Positions 9,493 to 20,900 of a stretch of DNA of 64,000 nucleotides are shown here, one piece after another. The notes under the pieces were generated by a model. It ran no database searches. It saw nothing but the letters and a program-made list of their open reading frames with translations, and was not told the origin of the DNA. This stretch comes from Liquidambar formosana (lineage: Eukaryota > Streptophyta > Magnoliopsida > Saxifragales > Altingiaceae). A program made the position numbers and the translations under genes. The stretch spans positions 22,096,013-22,160,012 of the forward strand of contig CM077824.1 in NCBI GenBank assembly GCA_039720395.1, given 5' to 3'. The first letter of the stretch is position 1, and every line of letters starts with the position of its first letter.

Positions 9493-10945
9493 CTCTCTTA
9501 ATGTCTTTAAACAAGGGGGAGGAGAAGAGGGTTTGGAGGGAGTGAAATTCGTCATAATTCAGCAGCAAATTTTCTGAAAACCAGCAGTCGTATTTTAATC
9601 ATAACGTTTTCATCCGAAGTCAGAATTTGATGAAATTGATCTTGTTAGAAAGATAATTCAATTCTCTACAACTTTGTATTTCACAAGCTTTGTCCAAATC
9701 CAACGTTTTCATACCCAAAAACGCGATTGAAGTTGCTGCTGCTGCAAAGTGACGAAAATCACTTTTCTTTTCTCTTGTTCTCTTTTTGTTTTCTATTTTC
9801 TTTTCAAAGTTGAGTGAGTTTTGATCTCTTTGCTGTGATACCACTTTGACAAAGAGGAGGATTCGTGTTGGTTTGATTCACTCTAAAGACCTGAGGAGCC
9901 ACGAACAATTACAAACACAAGGAAGGCCCTTCCTAAGGTATTCTCCTTCTCTATTCAAGCTTAAACTAGGTTTTCATATGGGTTAGGCTTATTGCATGTT
10001 AAAGGTAACTTTTTTATCATGTATTAACACTCTAGCTAGTTAATATACATGGAATATCTATTGTTTATCTACTGTTTAGCATGCTTTAGGGCTGTCCTTT
10101 AGGTTTTTAATGCATAGTTATGATTCTTGTGCTCCTGTTTGTCCTTGTGCTAGGATTAGTGTCATTGCATGTTAGAGTTAGGATTTTCATCATGTTATAT
10201 TGCTTTAGTTAGTTAATATGCATGATTTAATTTCTGTTTAGTTTGGTTTTAGCATGATTAAAGTATGTCTTGTGAGTTTTTAAGCATATTTGTGAGTTTA
10301 GGGTTTTAGAGTCATTGTTTTGTGTTTGTTTTCATATAGCATGATAAAGTAGACTTTTTTATTGGTTTTTCTTCGTGTTTGCTGTATATGTTTTTCATAT
10401 GGAGTAAACATGATAGTTTTGCATGCATGTTAGTATGTTCTAGGGTTTTTATGCATGATATGGTTCTAGGAATATGTTAGGACTTATTATTGTTCGCTGT
10501 TTTTGCTATTGGCATGCTTAGTGGATGATTTTAGGTCATAATACTATTCTGTCCAGATTTGCATGTTAGTGTTTTCGCATGGTTTTGAGCACTTGTAAGG
10601 GTGCAAATAGGTGTGGTATTTGTCCTATGGCAAATAGGGCTGCTTATGTCTGAAATGGCTAAATGCTTGGAGCTAATTGCGCTCAGGTAAGTGGGTGTGA
10701 AGGTGCCCCAATTCACCTTTTTTCCTTATCCCTTCTCTTCTCCCTATTTAGGGTTAATTTTTAATATGATCCTATGGTTTAATTAGAGGTTTCCTTCATA
10801 AACAAAATTCTGGTTTTTATTAAGGTTTCCATTTTGTGGATTTCTTTCCTAAAATCAAACTTTCTATTAATTCTCTTTTGATCAAATAAGGAAACCTAGG
10901 GTTTTAACCATAGGTTTATATTAGGTCTTAACCCTAATTCTAATC

Positions 10946-11015
10946 GAACTACGTGGACTTTGATCCATGTATTTCGTTGCATGGTACGTAGGCGCTCTTC
11001 GTGAGGCTCAAGTCC
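10946..11015 (+). ncRNA. pseudoknot-like motif in LTR A
   Basis: Outer stem CTACGT (10949-10954) with ACGTAG (10986-10991); inner stem CCATG/CATGG; bulge GGACTT (10955-10960) complementary to AAGTCC (11010-11015). Confidence 0.6.
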
Positions 11016-11211
11016 GTTCTAGGATCCAAGCATCCTAGGTTTATTTTTGTTTTTGTTTTCTTTTTTTCTTTTTCTGTTTTTATGTGCTTATTATGCATGG
11101 ATGGATGAATGAAATATATGATATGCATGCAATTCTTGTGATGATATACTTGCTGATTTTTGTATGGAAAGATCTTGATTTAGCCCAAATGAACTGAGAG
11201 ACCGAAAGGGT

Positions 11212-11253
11212 GACATGGGTGCCTATAGGCTTTGCCTAGAACCTTCCCATGTC
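11212..11253 (+). ncRNA. U5 stem-loop in LTR A
   Basis: Outer stem GACATGGG/CCCATGTC and inner stem TAGGC/GCCTA with loop TTT. Other LTRs keep the fold with different bases. Confidence 0.6.
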
Positions 11254-11469
11254 ATAACTTAGCCTCCGAATCCCCGATTTCTTTGGTTTTCAAAAGATTG
11301 GTTTTTGCCTTTCCTTTTTTATGGAGTCATTCAAATTGTTTTCCTAAAACAAACTATTTTTAGGGTTTTCCTTGTTTCCTTTAAAAAATAAGGTGGTGAC
11401 TCCTTTCCTTTTTCTTTTTCAAACCCATTTTCTTTCAATCCCTTGTGGGCCCAATTTCCGGGGTTCACA

Positions 11470-13327
11470 GCGTCGAGTCCCCAAACACTTCCAATTCTTT
11501 GATCCCTAATTCAAGCGCAGCTTCCAATGCCAAGATGCAAGCCTTGTACTCATCAATGTTGTTGGTAGCTTCGAACCCTAACTTGACCGCTAACGGTATA
11601 AATGCCTCTTTAGGTGAAACCAGCAGGACTCCTATCCCATAACCTTTCTTATTGGCTGCCCCATCGAAGTACACTCTCCAAGTTTTCCTTCCAATTTCTA
11701 GCACGTCCTCATCTGGGAACTGATCATTGAACGGAGTGGATGATGACACAAGACAGCTGGCTAGGTAGTCTGCGATAACGATCCCCTTAATAGACTTTTG
11801 ATTCATGTACTTGATGTCAAATTCGTTGAGGAGAATTGACCATTGAGCAGTTCTGTATGACAATAATGGCCTTTCTATGAGGTACTTTAACAGATCCATA
11901 CGACTTATCAAGAACACTTCAAAGGGCATCATGTAGTGTCGGAGTTTCTGCGTCACCCATACTAGTGCCACACAAGCCTTTTCAATTGCATTGTACTTCA
12001 CTTCATAGTCTGTCATTTTCTTGCTTAGGTGGTAAATGGCATTCTCCTTTGTAGACCCTTCGAGATATTGGGCTAGCATAGCTCCAGTCGCGGTTTCAGT
12101 GACTGTTAAGTATAACAAAAGCGGTGCACCTTGCCGTGGGGGAACTAAGATTGGAGGATTGCTCAAGTATCTCTTAATGGTCTCAAAAGCCTCTTGGCAT
12201 TCTTCGTTCCATACTTTCGGTACACCTTTCTTAAGCAATTTGAAGATTGGTTCACAAACCATGGTCAAGTTGGCAATGAATCGACTTATGTATTGAACTC
12301 TTCCTAGAAAACCCCGGATCTGCTTCTCAGTGCTAGGCGGCTCCATTTCCACAATGGCTTTTATCTTCCCTGGGTCCACTTTGATACCTTTCTGAATGAG
12401 TATGAAGCCTAACAACTTGCCTGCAATGACACCAAAAGCACACTTTTGTGGGTTTAGACGGAGATTGTACTTCTTTGCTCGCTCTAGGAATTTCTCTAAC
12501 GCCTTGAAATGTCTTTCCCTATCTACGGACTTCATAATCATATCATCGACATAGACTTCGACTTCCTTATGGATCATATCATGCAATAAGGTCATAGCTG
12601 CTCTTTGGTAAGTAGCCCGAGCGTTTCTCAAGCCAAAAGGCATTACCTTGTAACAGTACGTTCCCCATTGCGTGAGAAAGGCTGTTTTCTCCATGTCTTG
12701 TGGTGCCATCTTTATCTGGTTATACCCAGCGAATCCGTCCATGAAGAAGAGGAGTGCATGTCCTATTGTACTGTCCACCAACATGTCAGTATGGGGTAAA
12801 GGAAAGTTATCTTTAGGGCTCGCGACGTTGAGATCTTGGAAATCGACACACATCCTCACTTTCCCATCTTTTTTAGGCACAGGCACTATGTTTGACAACC
12901 ACTCGGGATACTCCACAACTTGGAGGAACCCTGCGTCTAGTTGTTTAGTTACCTCTTCTTTTACTTTTAGAGCCCATTCTGGTTTTAATCTTCTGAGTTT
13001 CTGCTTTACCGGCTTCCTTAGGGAATTAGTGGGGATATAGTGTTGCACAATATCGAGGTCAATGCCAGGCATGTCTTCATAAGACCATGCAAAAGCCATG
13101 ATGTTGGCTTTTAAGAAAGAGATCATTCTTTCTTTTTCAGCGGGGGAGAGGGTTTTCCCAATTTTAACTATTCTTGGCAATTCATTCATCCCTAAGTTGA
13201 ATGATTCCAATTCAATATATTAGGTTCGGTGATGCCCCTTTTCCTTTGCTCAACGAGCTCCGAGGGGACATCGTTCCTAGGATCTATATCCATACCATAA
13301 ATATCCATAGAGGAAAGAAAAGAGACA
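11470..13327 (-). pseudogene. pol fragment: RT, RNase H, partial aRH (F1)
   Basis: After a predicted acceptor (AG at 13329-13328), the exon holds an ATG at 13309 equivalent to the E1 pol start, then a frameshift near 13218 (about one base missing compared with E1). A 581-codon open frame runs from 13210 to the LTR A junction and contains RT with intact YVDD, Ty3 RNase H and the first half of the archaeal-type RNase H, ending just after VFGDS. The last codons run into the LTR. The integrase is absent. It cannot give a full product. Confidence 0.9.
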
Positions 13328-13498
13328 CTGCATATATAGAGAAAGGAAGCACACTTTATTGACTAGAAATAGTAGAAATGACACACGAAAGAAGAAAGAA
13401 AAACACACAAATCTGTATCACTACTATGACTCCACAAAGTTAGTTAAGCTGATACATCTTATTAAATTAGGGAAATATTACTAAACTAAGACACCTAC
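13328..13498 (-). other. predicted 171-bp intron (F1)
   Basis: Donor GTAGGT at 13498 and acceptor TATGCAG ending at 13328, reading on the minus strand. Length and sites match E1 and E4, which supports the intron call. Confidence 0.65.
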
Positions 13499-14065
13499 AA
13501 GCTGCTATCAGGTAGGCCAAGGTCTTCTTCTTCATAGATCTCCGCAATGACACCACTTTCAAGGTACCAATTAAGGAGTGGCATGGTAGCATGGCTAATG
13601 GACGAACCCTAAAGTTCTTCAACGGTCGAACCTCCCAAAGTGAGGATCGTATCTTGGAACATTTCAGTCATAGCCCCTGCATCAAGGTTCTCTGCCCAGT
13701 CCTCCTCTTTCTTTTCCCAGAACTCCTCATTGATGGCTTCATCATCCACCATTTCAGCTGTGATTGGATACCATTCGGTGAAGAAGATTTCAAATCCTAG
13801 AACTTTGGTCTTGGTGGCTTGGTCAAAGGTGGGTTCTGGAAACCCGCAATATAGAAAATCATCCCCTTCTTTGACGAAGTAACCATTCAAAGTGGGTCGA
13901 TACGGCAAGATCCTCAAGTCTGGTACCCTTCCCTCGGCTTTGGCTCTTACTTTCTCTTTGTTCCTCTTCAATATTTCCGCATGGTCGTTTCTGGAGGGCT
14001 GATATCCTAACCCAAAGGTGTATGAGGTGACACGGCTCTGAACAGACTTAGGGATCCCTTGTTGG
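13499..14065 (-). pseudogene. gag-pro ORF end with partial G-patch (F1)
   Basis: Reads from QQGIPKSVQSRV, in the middle of the G-patch, to the acidic C-terminus. It starts abruptly at LTR B, so the first half of the G-patch is missing. A stop at 13611-13609 (TAG, where E1 has CAG) interrupts it, again a C-to-T change. Otherwise it closely follows E1 179-835. Confidence 0.85.
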
Positions 14066-14698
14066 TGTAGACACCCCATTTTCATCCCCATGAGATCAAG
14101 ATAGCATTTAGTTAGGTTTAGAAGCATTTAGGAGCCCCTAAGCCTTAAAGGACACTTTTGCCCTTTTAAGCTTTAGGAGAATAGGTCATCATTGCATGCA
14201 TATTTTTGTCTCTTTGTTGAGTCCCATCACTTGCATTTAGTTTCTAGGATCATTTTAGATATGTTTGTCAAATTTGGTTCAATTCCAGATAGGTTTGGAT
14301 AGCTAATTAGAACTTTTGCGACTTGAAGGGCAATTTCATCTTTTACTTCGTATATTTTCCAATTGACTTCCAAATTTGTTATGGAGTGTTCCATTGACCT
14401 TAGAATGATGAAATGAGCCTAATTGAAGGGCCAATTTAATTTATTGATAGGTTTTGGATTGGTTCACCACATTACCCTATGGTTAATTGACCTTTTTTCA
14501 AGTAATCGCCTCATGAAAACCCAGCTACTTTACTGTGGTCAGGGATTTTTGGTTCAAGAATATTCTAGGCTTATTCTACATTGAATCTTTGAAATTTTGA
14601 CTTTTGAAACACTCAAATCGGAGTTAAAATGAAGAATTTAAGTCCGTTTGAAGTCAGGAGTCCAAACCGAGCTAGAATTCCAATTTTTTTGGATTCCT

Positions 14699-14755
14699 CT
14701 CGGGTGACTGGTTCACCCAACCGGTCCAACCGGTTCACGCAACCGGTCACCCGAG
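14699..14755. repeat. U3 inverted repeat of LTR B
   Basis: The arms CTCGGGTGACTGGTT and AACCGGTCACCCGAG flank a loop that itself holds GGTCCAACCGGTT. The same sequence type precedes the E2 antisense ORF at 27060-27116. Confidence 0.85.
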
Positions 14756-14952
14756 CCCTTCGTCCTGATTTATCTCCTTTTGAATTTTTGACAAAATGGG
14801 ACTCTACCATTCCGAATTTCAGCCTTCTAAAGGACTTCTAAGCCTATTGGGAGGTGGTTTTGAGTTGTTTAACGTTCATGGGATTTAATTACAGCCCTAG
14901 ATTGATTTTATGGTGAATTAATCTCAACTATTGGTTCATATGGTTGGTTGGT

Positions 14953-14960
14953 TATAAATA
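14953..14960 (+). promoter_or_regulatory. LTR B TATA box
   Basis: TATAAATA followed by GAGGC, about 200 bp downstream of the inverted repeat. The inverted solo LTR has the same box at 31960-31967. Confidence 0.65.
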
Positions 14961-16389
14961 GAGGCTCATTCATCAGCATAAGGGACTTTTGGCTTTTGCT
15001 GGACTTTTTGGCTTATTTGACACTTCATATTCATAAGAGAGAGAGGGACCACGAGTTTGCACACACCCATATCACTTGGAGGAGGTTTACTACTACAATT
15101 TTGAAGAGGAACTAGAAAGGAACCAAGCCAAAGAGAAGGAAGAACGCAGCGAAGACCCTTGCTTTATTGTAAGTTTCCTTTGCATCCTTTTACGATTCCT
15201 TCTTCTTCTACTCCATTCTCCGCATAGTTATGGTTTAGAATTGAATTAGGAATCATATATACTCTATATTTTAGAGTGTATATGATTCAAATATGATGTG
15301 AAAGCATGCTAGTGGAATAGGATTGCGAATTGCTTGCTGTTAGGATAGTTTCTCTCTTAAGGATAGAGGTACGTTTTGCACAGAAAATTGGTTGATGTGT
15401 TTAGGCCGTTTTCTCTTCATGGTTCAATTATATGCATGATTTTAAGCATCTTTTGTATAGGACACTTGCTGTGTAAGCCTCATCTTCATAGGTGTATGGA
15501 TGATTATTCTTTTTAAGGATAATTATCATCCTTAGAGGGTGAGGTTGTGCATAGGTGCTTTCTGGAGTGTGTTTAAGTGCACTGTGAGTTTCTTTGCATT
15601 CTTAGGTATATATTTTACGTAGGATATGTGAAAAAATCATTCATACGGAGTGGTTTCTACGTAAAATTATCTCCGGATAGTTTTACTTAAGAAAACTCGC
15701 CGTAAGGATGATTATTTCACATTCTTACATAAAGTACTTACCTAAGGCATCATGTTAGATTTTCTTTTCATGTTTTGAATTGTCATATGATATTTTCATT
15801 ATGATAGTTCATATTTAGCATGTTTTTGATAGTTTAGTGCATATTAGGGTGTTTAGAACATATAGAAGCATATAGGAGCATATTAGGTTTTGTGTTTTTC
15901 TTTTGATTTTTATTATTTGCATGAGTTTTAGGTTATTATATGCATGTTTAGTATTCTGTTCAAATTTGATTTAGGTCTCATAATGATTATTTGAGCATGA
16001 ATATGGTTGATTTGAGCTTAATAATTGCCCTATAGAATACATAGGGTGATTAATTGGTGTTTTCTCAATGTTTCGGGATAATTTGCATATTGTAAATGTT
16101 CATGGTAAGTTTGTTTTGATTTGTTCTCTTCTCCCCCTTTGGGTTATTGTCTTTACTTTGGATTAGAAGTCCTAAGTTTCCAACTCTCTTAAAATTCTGT
16201 TTTATTTGGAGTTCTATTCGCTTTTGAATTCAAATCTCTTTAGAAGTCTATTTGAGTTAGAATTATGTTCTTTCTCAAATACCTACTTTTTCTCAAACTA
16301 TTTTGGAAACTCCTAAGTTTTAAAATCTTTCTTAAGTCGGAAACTTAGGGTTTATAGTTCATTGTAAAGGGAGTAACCCCTTCTCAATC

Positions 16390-16460
16390 GAACTACGTGG
16401 ACTTTGATCCTTACATCTTTGCATGCAAGGTACGTAGGCGCTCATTTGATGTTCAAGTCC
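16390..16460 (+). ncRNA. pseudoknot-like motif in LTR B
   Basis: Outer stem CTACGT/ACGTAG; inner stem beginning CCTT with AAGG instead of the CCATG/CATGG of LTR A; bulge GGACTT complementary to AAGTCC at 16455-16460. Confidence 0.6.
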
Positions 16461-16807
16461 GCCTTATGATACTAAGTATCCTAGGTTTTCTTTTTTTTTT
16501 TTCTTTCTTTTTATCCATTTGTCCATCACATATTTGCTAGAGTAGGATGGACCCATGCTTATTCATTTATCCATCACATATTTGCTAGAGGAGTAGGATG
16601 GATTTGTTTCTTATTCTCTATCTCTCTACTGCTTTCCATATCTCTCATATTTGTTCATGGATGTTTACATGCTTTATGGATGTTTATTGATATATGGATG
16701 TTCATGGATGAATGTGGATTATTTATGGATGATTCTTTGCATATGCATGGTGACTATTTAGGAAGTGATTGAAATAGCCCATATAAATTCAGAGACTCAT
16801 TTTGGGG

Positions 16808-16852
16808 CGATGTGGGTGCCTATAAGATGTTTCCTAGAACCTTCCCACATCG
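16808..16852 (+). ncRNA. U5 stem-loop in LTR B
   Basis: Outer stem CGATGTGGG/CCCACATCG. The inner stem is weak here (TAAGA/TCCTA) but perfect in the solo copy (TAGGA/TCCTA). Confidence 0.6.
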
Positions 16853-17116
16853 TAACTTAGTCTCCGAATCCTCTCTTGTTTTAATAGACCTGCTTTTCCT
16901 TGATTGGAGTCATGTGGTTTGTTTTCAAAGGTTTTCTTTTAAAAACTATTTTTATGGTTTTCCTCTTTTCCTAAAAATGAAGTGGTGACTCCTTGTTTGT
17001 TTGTTTTTGTGAACCTTTTAAAAAACCAGATTTTTATTAATTTAAATCTCTACAGTCTTTTTTAAAAGAAGGGTTTTTTCCTTCCTCCCCCAGATCGAAA
17101 CCCGTGGTTCATAGTC

Positions 17117-17134
17117 TGGCGACTCCACTAGGGA
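17117..17134 (+). other. primer-binding site of E2
   Basis: TGGCGACTCCACTAGGGA lies three bases after the LTR end. It is the same site as in E3 (34098) and E4 (56412) with one change. The first 11 bases fit a tRNA-Arg 3' end as I remember it. Confidence 0.75.
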
Positions 17135-17932
17135 TTAGTGGATTAGACTCAAAGAATTTATATGGGCTATTTAATTACTTAAATTAAAATCAATCACTTG
17201 CATACGTTTGAATGTGTGTTTACTTTATTGCATTGTGTGCGCAATTGCATTTGAATTATCGGTCGATGTATCCTTGCCTTTTCTGATTGGCCTAGCCTTA
17301 ACCCTGGTTCCCTTCGTTCTCGGGTGTCATGTTTGCAAAGCTATCAACTCTTCTTGCCACGTATCCTTGGGTTTTACCCTTGGGTATATTAAATGGATCA
17401 ACACGTACCACTTGACTCACGCGGCATCCCTCATGCCACATGTGATAGGTATATAGTTGATTCAAGCAAGTAGGGGACACTATCCTACCCTTTTTAGTGC
17501 ATATAGTGGATTGTCTAGGACACATGGACTCGCCTAGTTTAAAGTCACCATGCTTGTGGAATGGATGCAGGTACAGAGTGGATGTGTGTTTGAATGTATG
17601 TGTGTATGGAATGAATGTATGCGTGGCATGAATGTGTGTTGTGGGAATGAATGCGAATGGAATGAATGGCAATGCAATTCATGTCATGGTTCTTTGAGAA
17701 GATGATACAAAGCCCTTGATACAATGATCTGGTTTCTTATTCTTGAATGCGGTTGGAGATATGAATGAATGCTATGTGGGTGGTTAATTTTAAGGGGTAA
17801 CATGACTTTAAAATCAATCGACCTACATCCCTTTAGTATGACCTTCTTACCTAAAGCCCATTGGGCTCATAAGGATGAGAGGCCCAACTAAAGGAATGTT
17901 ATTGGACCATTACCTGCCCGTTTAAATCAGTT
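17135..17932 (+). other. leader of E2, with conserved block
   Basis: Untranslated leader. The part at about 17200-17500 matches the E3 (34190-34480) and E4 (56505-56800) leaders, including ATTGCATTGTGTGCGCAA, TCGATGTATCCTTGCC and GCCACATGTG. Small ORFs here differ between the three copies and are not believed. This region could hold packaging or dimer signals. Confidence 0.55.
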
Positions 17933-20900
17933 GTGGAGACTAAAGGCGCTTTGTGTCACTTTGTAACTAAGTATGGGTCATGTGGTTGTAATAGAGTGCT
18001 GGCTTGGACTCATGACTCTTCAGGCCGTTTGATCAGAGGAAGTACCAAACAAGACCTCATCATGGATGATACTTTTGCATTGAATAACCTGGCTACACCT
18101 GAGGGGACATTTGTTTCTAGGACTCCAGCGGATCCACGGAGGATTGAGAGGCTATTGAATGATATACTTGGGAAGTTGGAAGAGGTATCAGTGAAGTTTG
18201 AAACCGCAATAAGAATGGCACAAGAGATCAACAACCGAACCCCTGTCCTTATCCACAACATTTCTACAAATTAGGCTATACCCGACACTCAAGTCCCCAT
18301 TGTCCAAAATCAATCCAACCCATCTGCCCAAGTTATGAGCCAAGCCCAAAATCCACCACCTCCACATACCCAATCATCACCTCAAAACCCACCACCCCTA
18401 CATACTCAACGTCCACTACAAAATATCCCCATTTATACCCAATCATCCACTTGCATCCCCACCACTGAAAATCCTCCTATGAGTGATGACCAAAAGATGA
18501 TGGCTGCAAGGATGTTGGCCTTAGAGAAGACTTTGAAGGATATTCGCCATGCTGATGATTTTGTGGATATCCACACTCTTTCTCTCTTCCCTCAAACGAG
18601 ATTGCCGACTTCATTCAAGATGCCAGAATTGCAAAAGTTCGATGGAACAGGTTGTCCTAAGACTCACTTGAAAATGTATGTCCGAGCAATGCAACCTCGT
18701 GGTGCTTCCGAGGAATTGATGGCCCAATTATTCCATGAATCACTTAGCACTTCTTCTTTGCATTGGTTTCTAAGCTTGGATGAGTCGAAGACTAGAATAT
18801 GGGAAGACACGTGCAACGAATTCACCGATCACTACAAGTACAATACGGAGGTTGAGGTGACAAGGAGAGACTTGGAGACTACCAAACAGGCGACAAATGA
18901 ATCTTTCTCTTCTTACATCACTAGGTGGAGGAAGAAAGCTTCTAAAATGTTCGATAGGCCTAATGAAGAAGAACAGATACGAATGGTGGTCAAGAACCTA
19001 TTGCTTATATATCATAAGCACTTGTTCGCTCATCACTTCCCCACTTTCAAGGCTCTAATTAGTTCTGGGACATAAGTGGAAGATGCCATAACTGATGGCA
19101 CCATTAAAATTGAAGATCCCTCGAGGTTTCGTCAGGTAGGGAACAATGGAAAGGCACTTGCTAAAGTGAATGCAATCGCTCCACAATAGCCATGAAACAT
19201 TGGCAACAATTCTATTCCTCATCAGTTCTCTGATTTGTATGCACCACTGGACAAAGTTTATGAAAAATTGAAAGCAAGGGGCATCCTTAAACCTCTAGAC
19301 CCCATACCTCCTCCAAATCCATTGCCTAGGTGGTACAAAGAAAATGAGTATTGCCATTTCCATCAATCCAAAGGTCATAGAACGGACCGTTATGTTCATC
19401 TTAGACATGAAATACAAGACCTCATTGACAAAATGATCATAGGCCCACCTACCCCTCCTAACCGTCCCAATGTCATTCAGAATCCTTTGCCATCCCATAA
19501 CCCATCCCCTACTTCTAATGTCAATGCAATAGAAGACAATTCACCATGTTTACCTCAACCCATTCACCATTACATCGCTTTGCCTATGAGTCTCACCAAT
19601 GTATTTCACCATTGCAAGAAAAGAGGCCTTATCACTCCCCTTCCACCCAAGCCTTCCCTTGTCCCTGACCCATTCTTTTGCCTATATCACATAAAATCCG
19701 GCTATGATACTAAGGATTGCACCTTGCTAAAGAAAGTAGTCCAAGACTTGATTGATGAGGGAGTTCTGGTAGTTCCACAGTCAAATCCATGCGAAGTGCC
19801 TACATTGTTACCCACCCTACATGAGGGAAACATGCAAGAAATTGATATACTAGAATAGGCAAATCCTGAAGAGAAGCCTATGGGAAAAGAAAAGGTTGTT
19901 GAGAAGGAAATGCCAAAGAAACTGAGTAAGCCTCGAAAGTCATTTCAACAACAGTTGAAAGAGAGATATGATGCTGGAGATCCTGAAGTGGGTTTATTGG
20001 GGGAACCATCTGGGAAGTTTGACTTCTATGTTCTCTACACTGCACTGCCTCCAATAACAATTCCTATTCGTGTAACTAGATGGGGAAATTCATGGGAAGA
20101 TGAGCAACTAACAGAGAAATCCCCGACCCACCCAACCGGATGGGGAAAATCGGTGAAAGAAGAACGGTAGATAGAAAAGTCTCTAATGCAAGAGGTAGAT
20201 ATGCTTGAATAGGGGGACATCATGGGTGAATCTTGCAGCGATGAAGTAAATGATCTATGGGTAGACTCTGAAGAAGTTGACCACTTGACTAGGGGCGATC
20301 GTCACTTCAAACCATCCTACCTTGAGAATGAAAATCCGGTAGAAGCACTAGAGAAGGGGCAAAGATTTGAAATCTACGATGGAGAGGATGAAGTCCTAAA
20401 GCAACTGAAAAAGACTCAAACCAACATTACCATATAGGGATTGCTTATGGCTTCTCTCAAGCACCGTCAGACTGTGCTTAAGCTCTTGAACCATATCCAA
20501 GTACCCATTGATACTTCACCGAAAGGATTGGTAAGCCTTATAACCCCCGCTGAGAAAACAGCTACCATAATCTTTACAGAGGCTGATTTGCCAAAAGGGA
20601 GGAGAGATCATGTACAAGCTTAACGGGTCCCCACCGTCCGTATTGACAATGGTGCCGCTTTGAATGTGTGTCCACTTCGTACTGCTACATCTCTTGGGTT
20701 GGGACCTACAGATTTTATGCCATCTGGGCAATCAGTGAGAACATATGACAACACAAGAAGGGAAGTAATTGGTATGGTGACCTTACTGTTAATCATAGGA
20801 CTAGCAGAGTTTGAAGTTGAATTCCAAGTTCTTGATGTTCCTGCCTGTTTCAATCTCTTGCTAGGCTGACCATGGATCCATCCAAATGGGGCCATCCCAT

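Larger units (their letters stand above)
1..11469 (+). mobile_element. E1: Ty3/gypsy Tat-lineage element, 3' part
   Basis: The left end lies outside the window. In order it contains the end of the protease/G-patch ORF, a 171-bp intron, an RT-RNase H-aRH-integrase ORF, a conserved post-pol block, an antisense ORF, a hairpin tandem array, a polypurine-like tract and the 3' LTR (8869-11469). This order and the second RNase H are typical of Tat/Ogre elements. Coding and post-pol sequences are almost identical by eye to E4 (59766-64000), so the family amplified fairly recently. It sits inside an older minus-strand relative (F1, from 11470), so it is a nested insertion. The matching left target duplication is outside the window. 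Confidence 0.93.
8869..11469 (+). repeat. LTR A, 3' LTR of E1
   Basis: A 2,601-bp LTR starting TGTCACACCCCA and ending GGTTCACA. The 3' two-thirds match the truncated LTR of E4 (54506-56408). Contents: U3 inverted repeat 9282-9345, TATA box 9485-9492, conserved donor CAG|GTAAGT near 10684, pseudoknot-like motif 10946-11015, a CTAGGAT/ATCCTAG hairpin at 11019-11038, a U5 stem-loop at 11212-11253, and a PBS-like GGTGGTGACTCC near 11391. After position 11469 the sequence switches to unrelated minus-strand pol, which fixes the end. Confidence 0.93.
11470..14065 (-). mobile_element. F1: minus-strand Tat element fragment
   Basis: A piece of an E1/E4-like element read right to left, running from within the G-patch to within the aRH domain. 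It is cut on the left by LTR A (E1) and on the right by LTR B (E2), both inserted in the opposite orientation. Its missing 5' part should lie beyond E2 and its missing integrase part left of E1; neither is in the window. Confidence 0.9.
14066..17113 (+). repeat. LTR B, 5' LTR of E2
   Basis: A 3,048-bp LTR starting TGTAGACACCCC; the 3' end reads GGTTCATA, a decayed form of the usual CA end, just before the PBS. It contains a GC-rich inverted repeat at 14699-14755, TATAAATA at 14953-14960, a donor-like GTAAGT near 15171, a pseudoknot-like motif at 16390-16460, two copies of a repeat near 16510-16600 with TCCATC/GATGGA arms, and a U5 stem-loop at 16808-16852. An inverted solo copy lies at 29406-32865. 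Confidence 0.9.

Noticed and set aside
10531..10716. 61-codon minus ORF, also at 55467-55652
   Set aside because: It lies in LTR A and the E4 LTR; identity follows from LTR homology, and the region contains a splice-donor-like site instead.
10946..11015. Hammerhead ribozyme (retrozyme) in the LTR
   Set aside because: The CTGATGA and GAAA core words are not arranged as needed; the shape fits a pseudoknot-like fold better.
17208..17456. Leader ORF of 82 codons
   Set aside because: The equivalent E3 and E4 leaders do not keep the frame.
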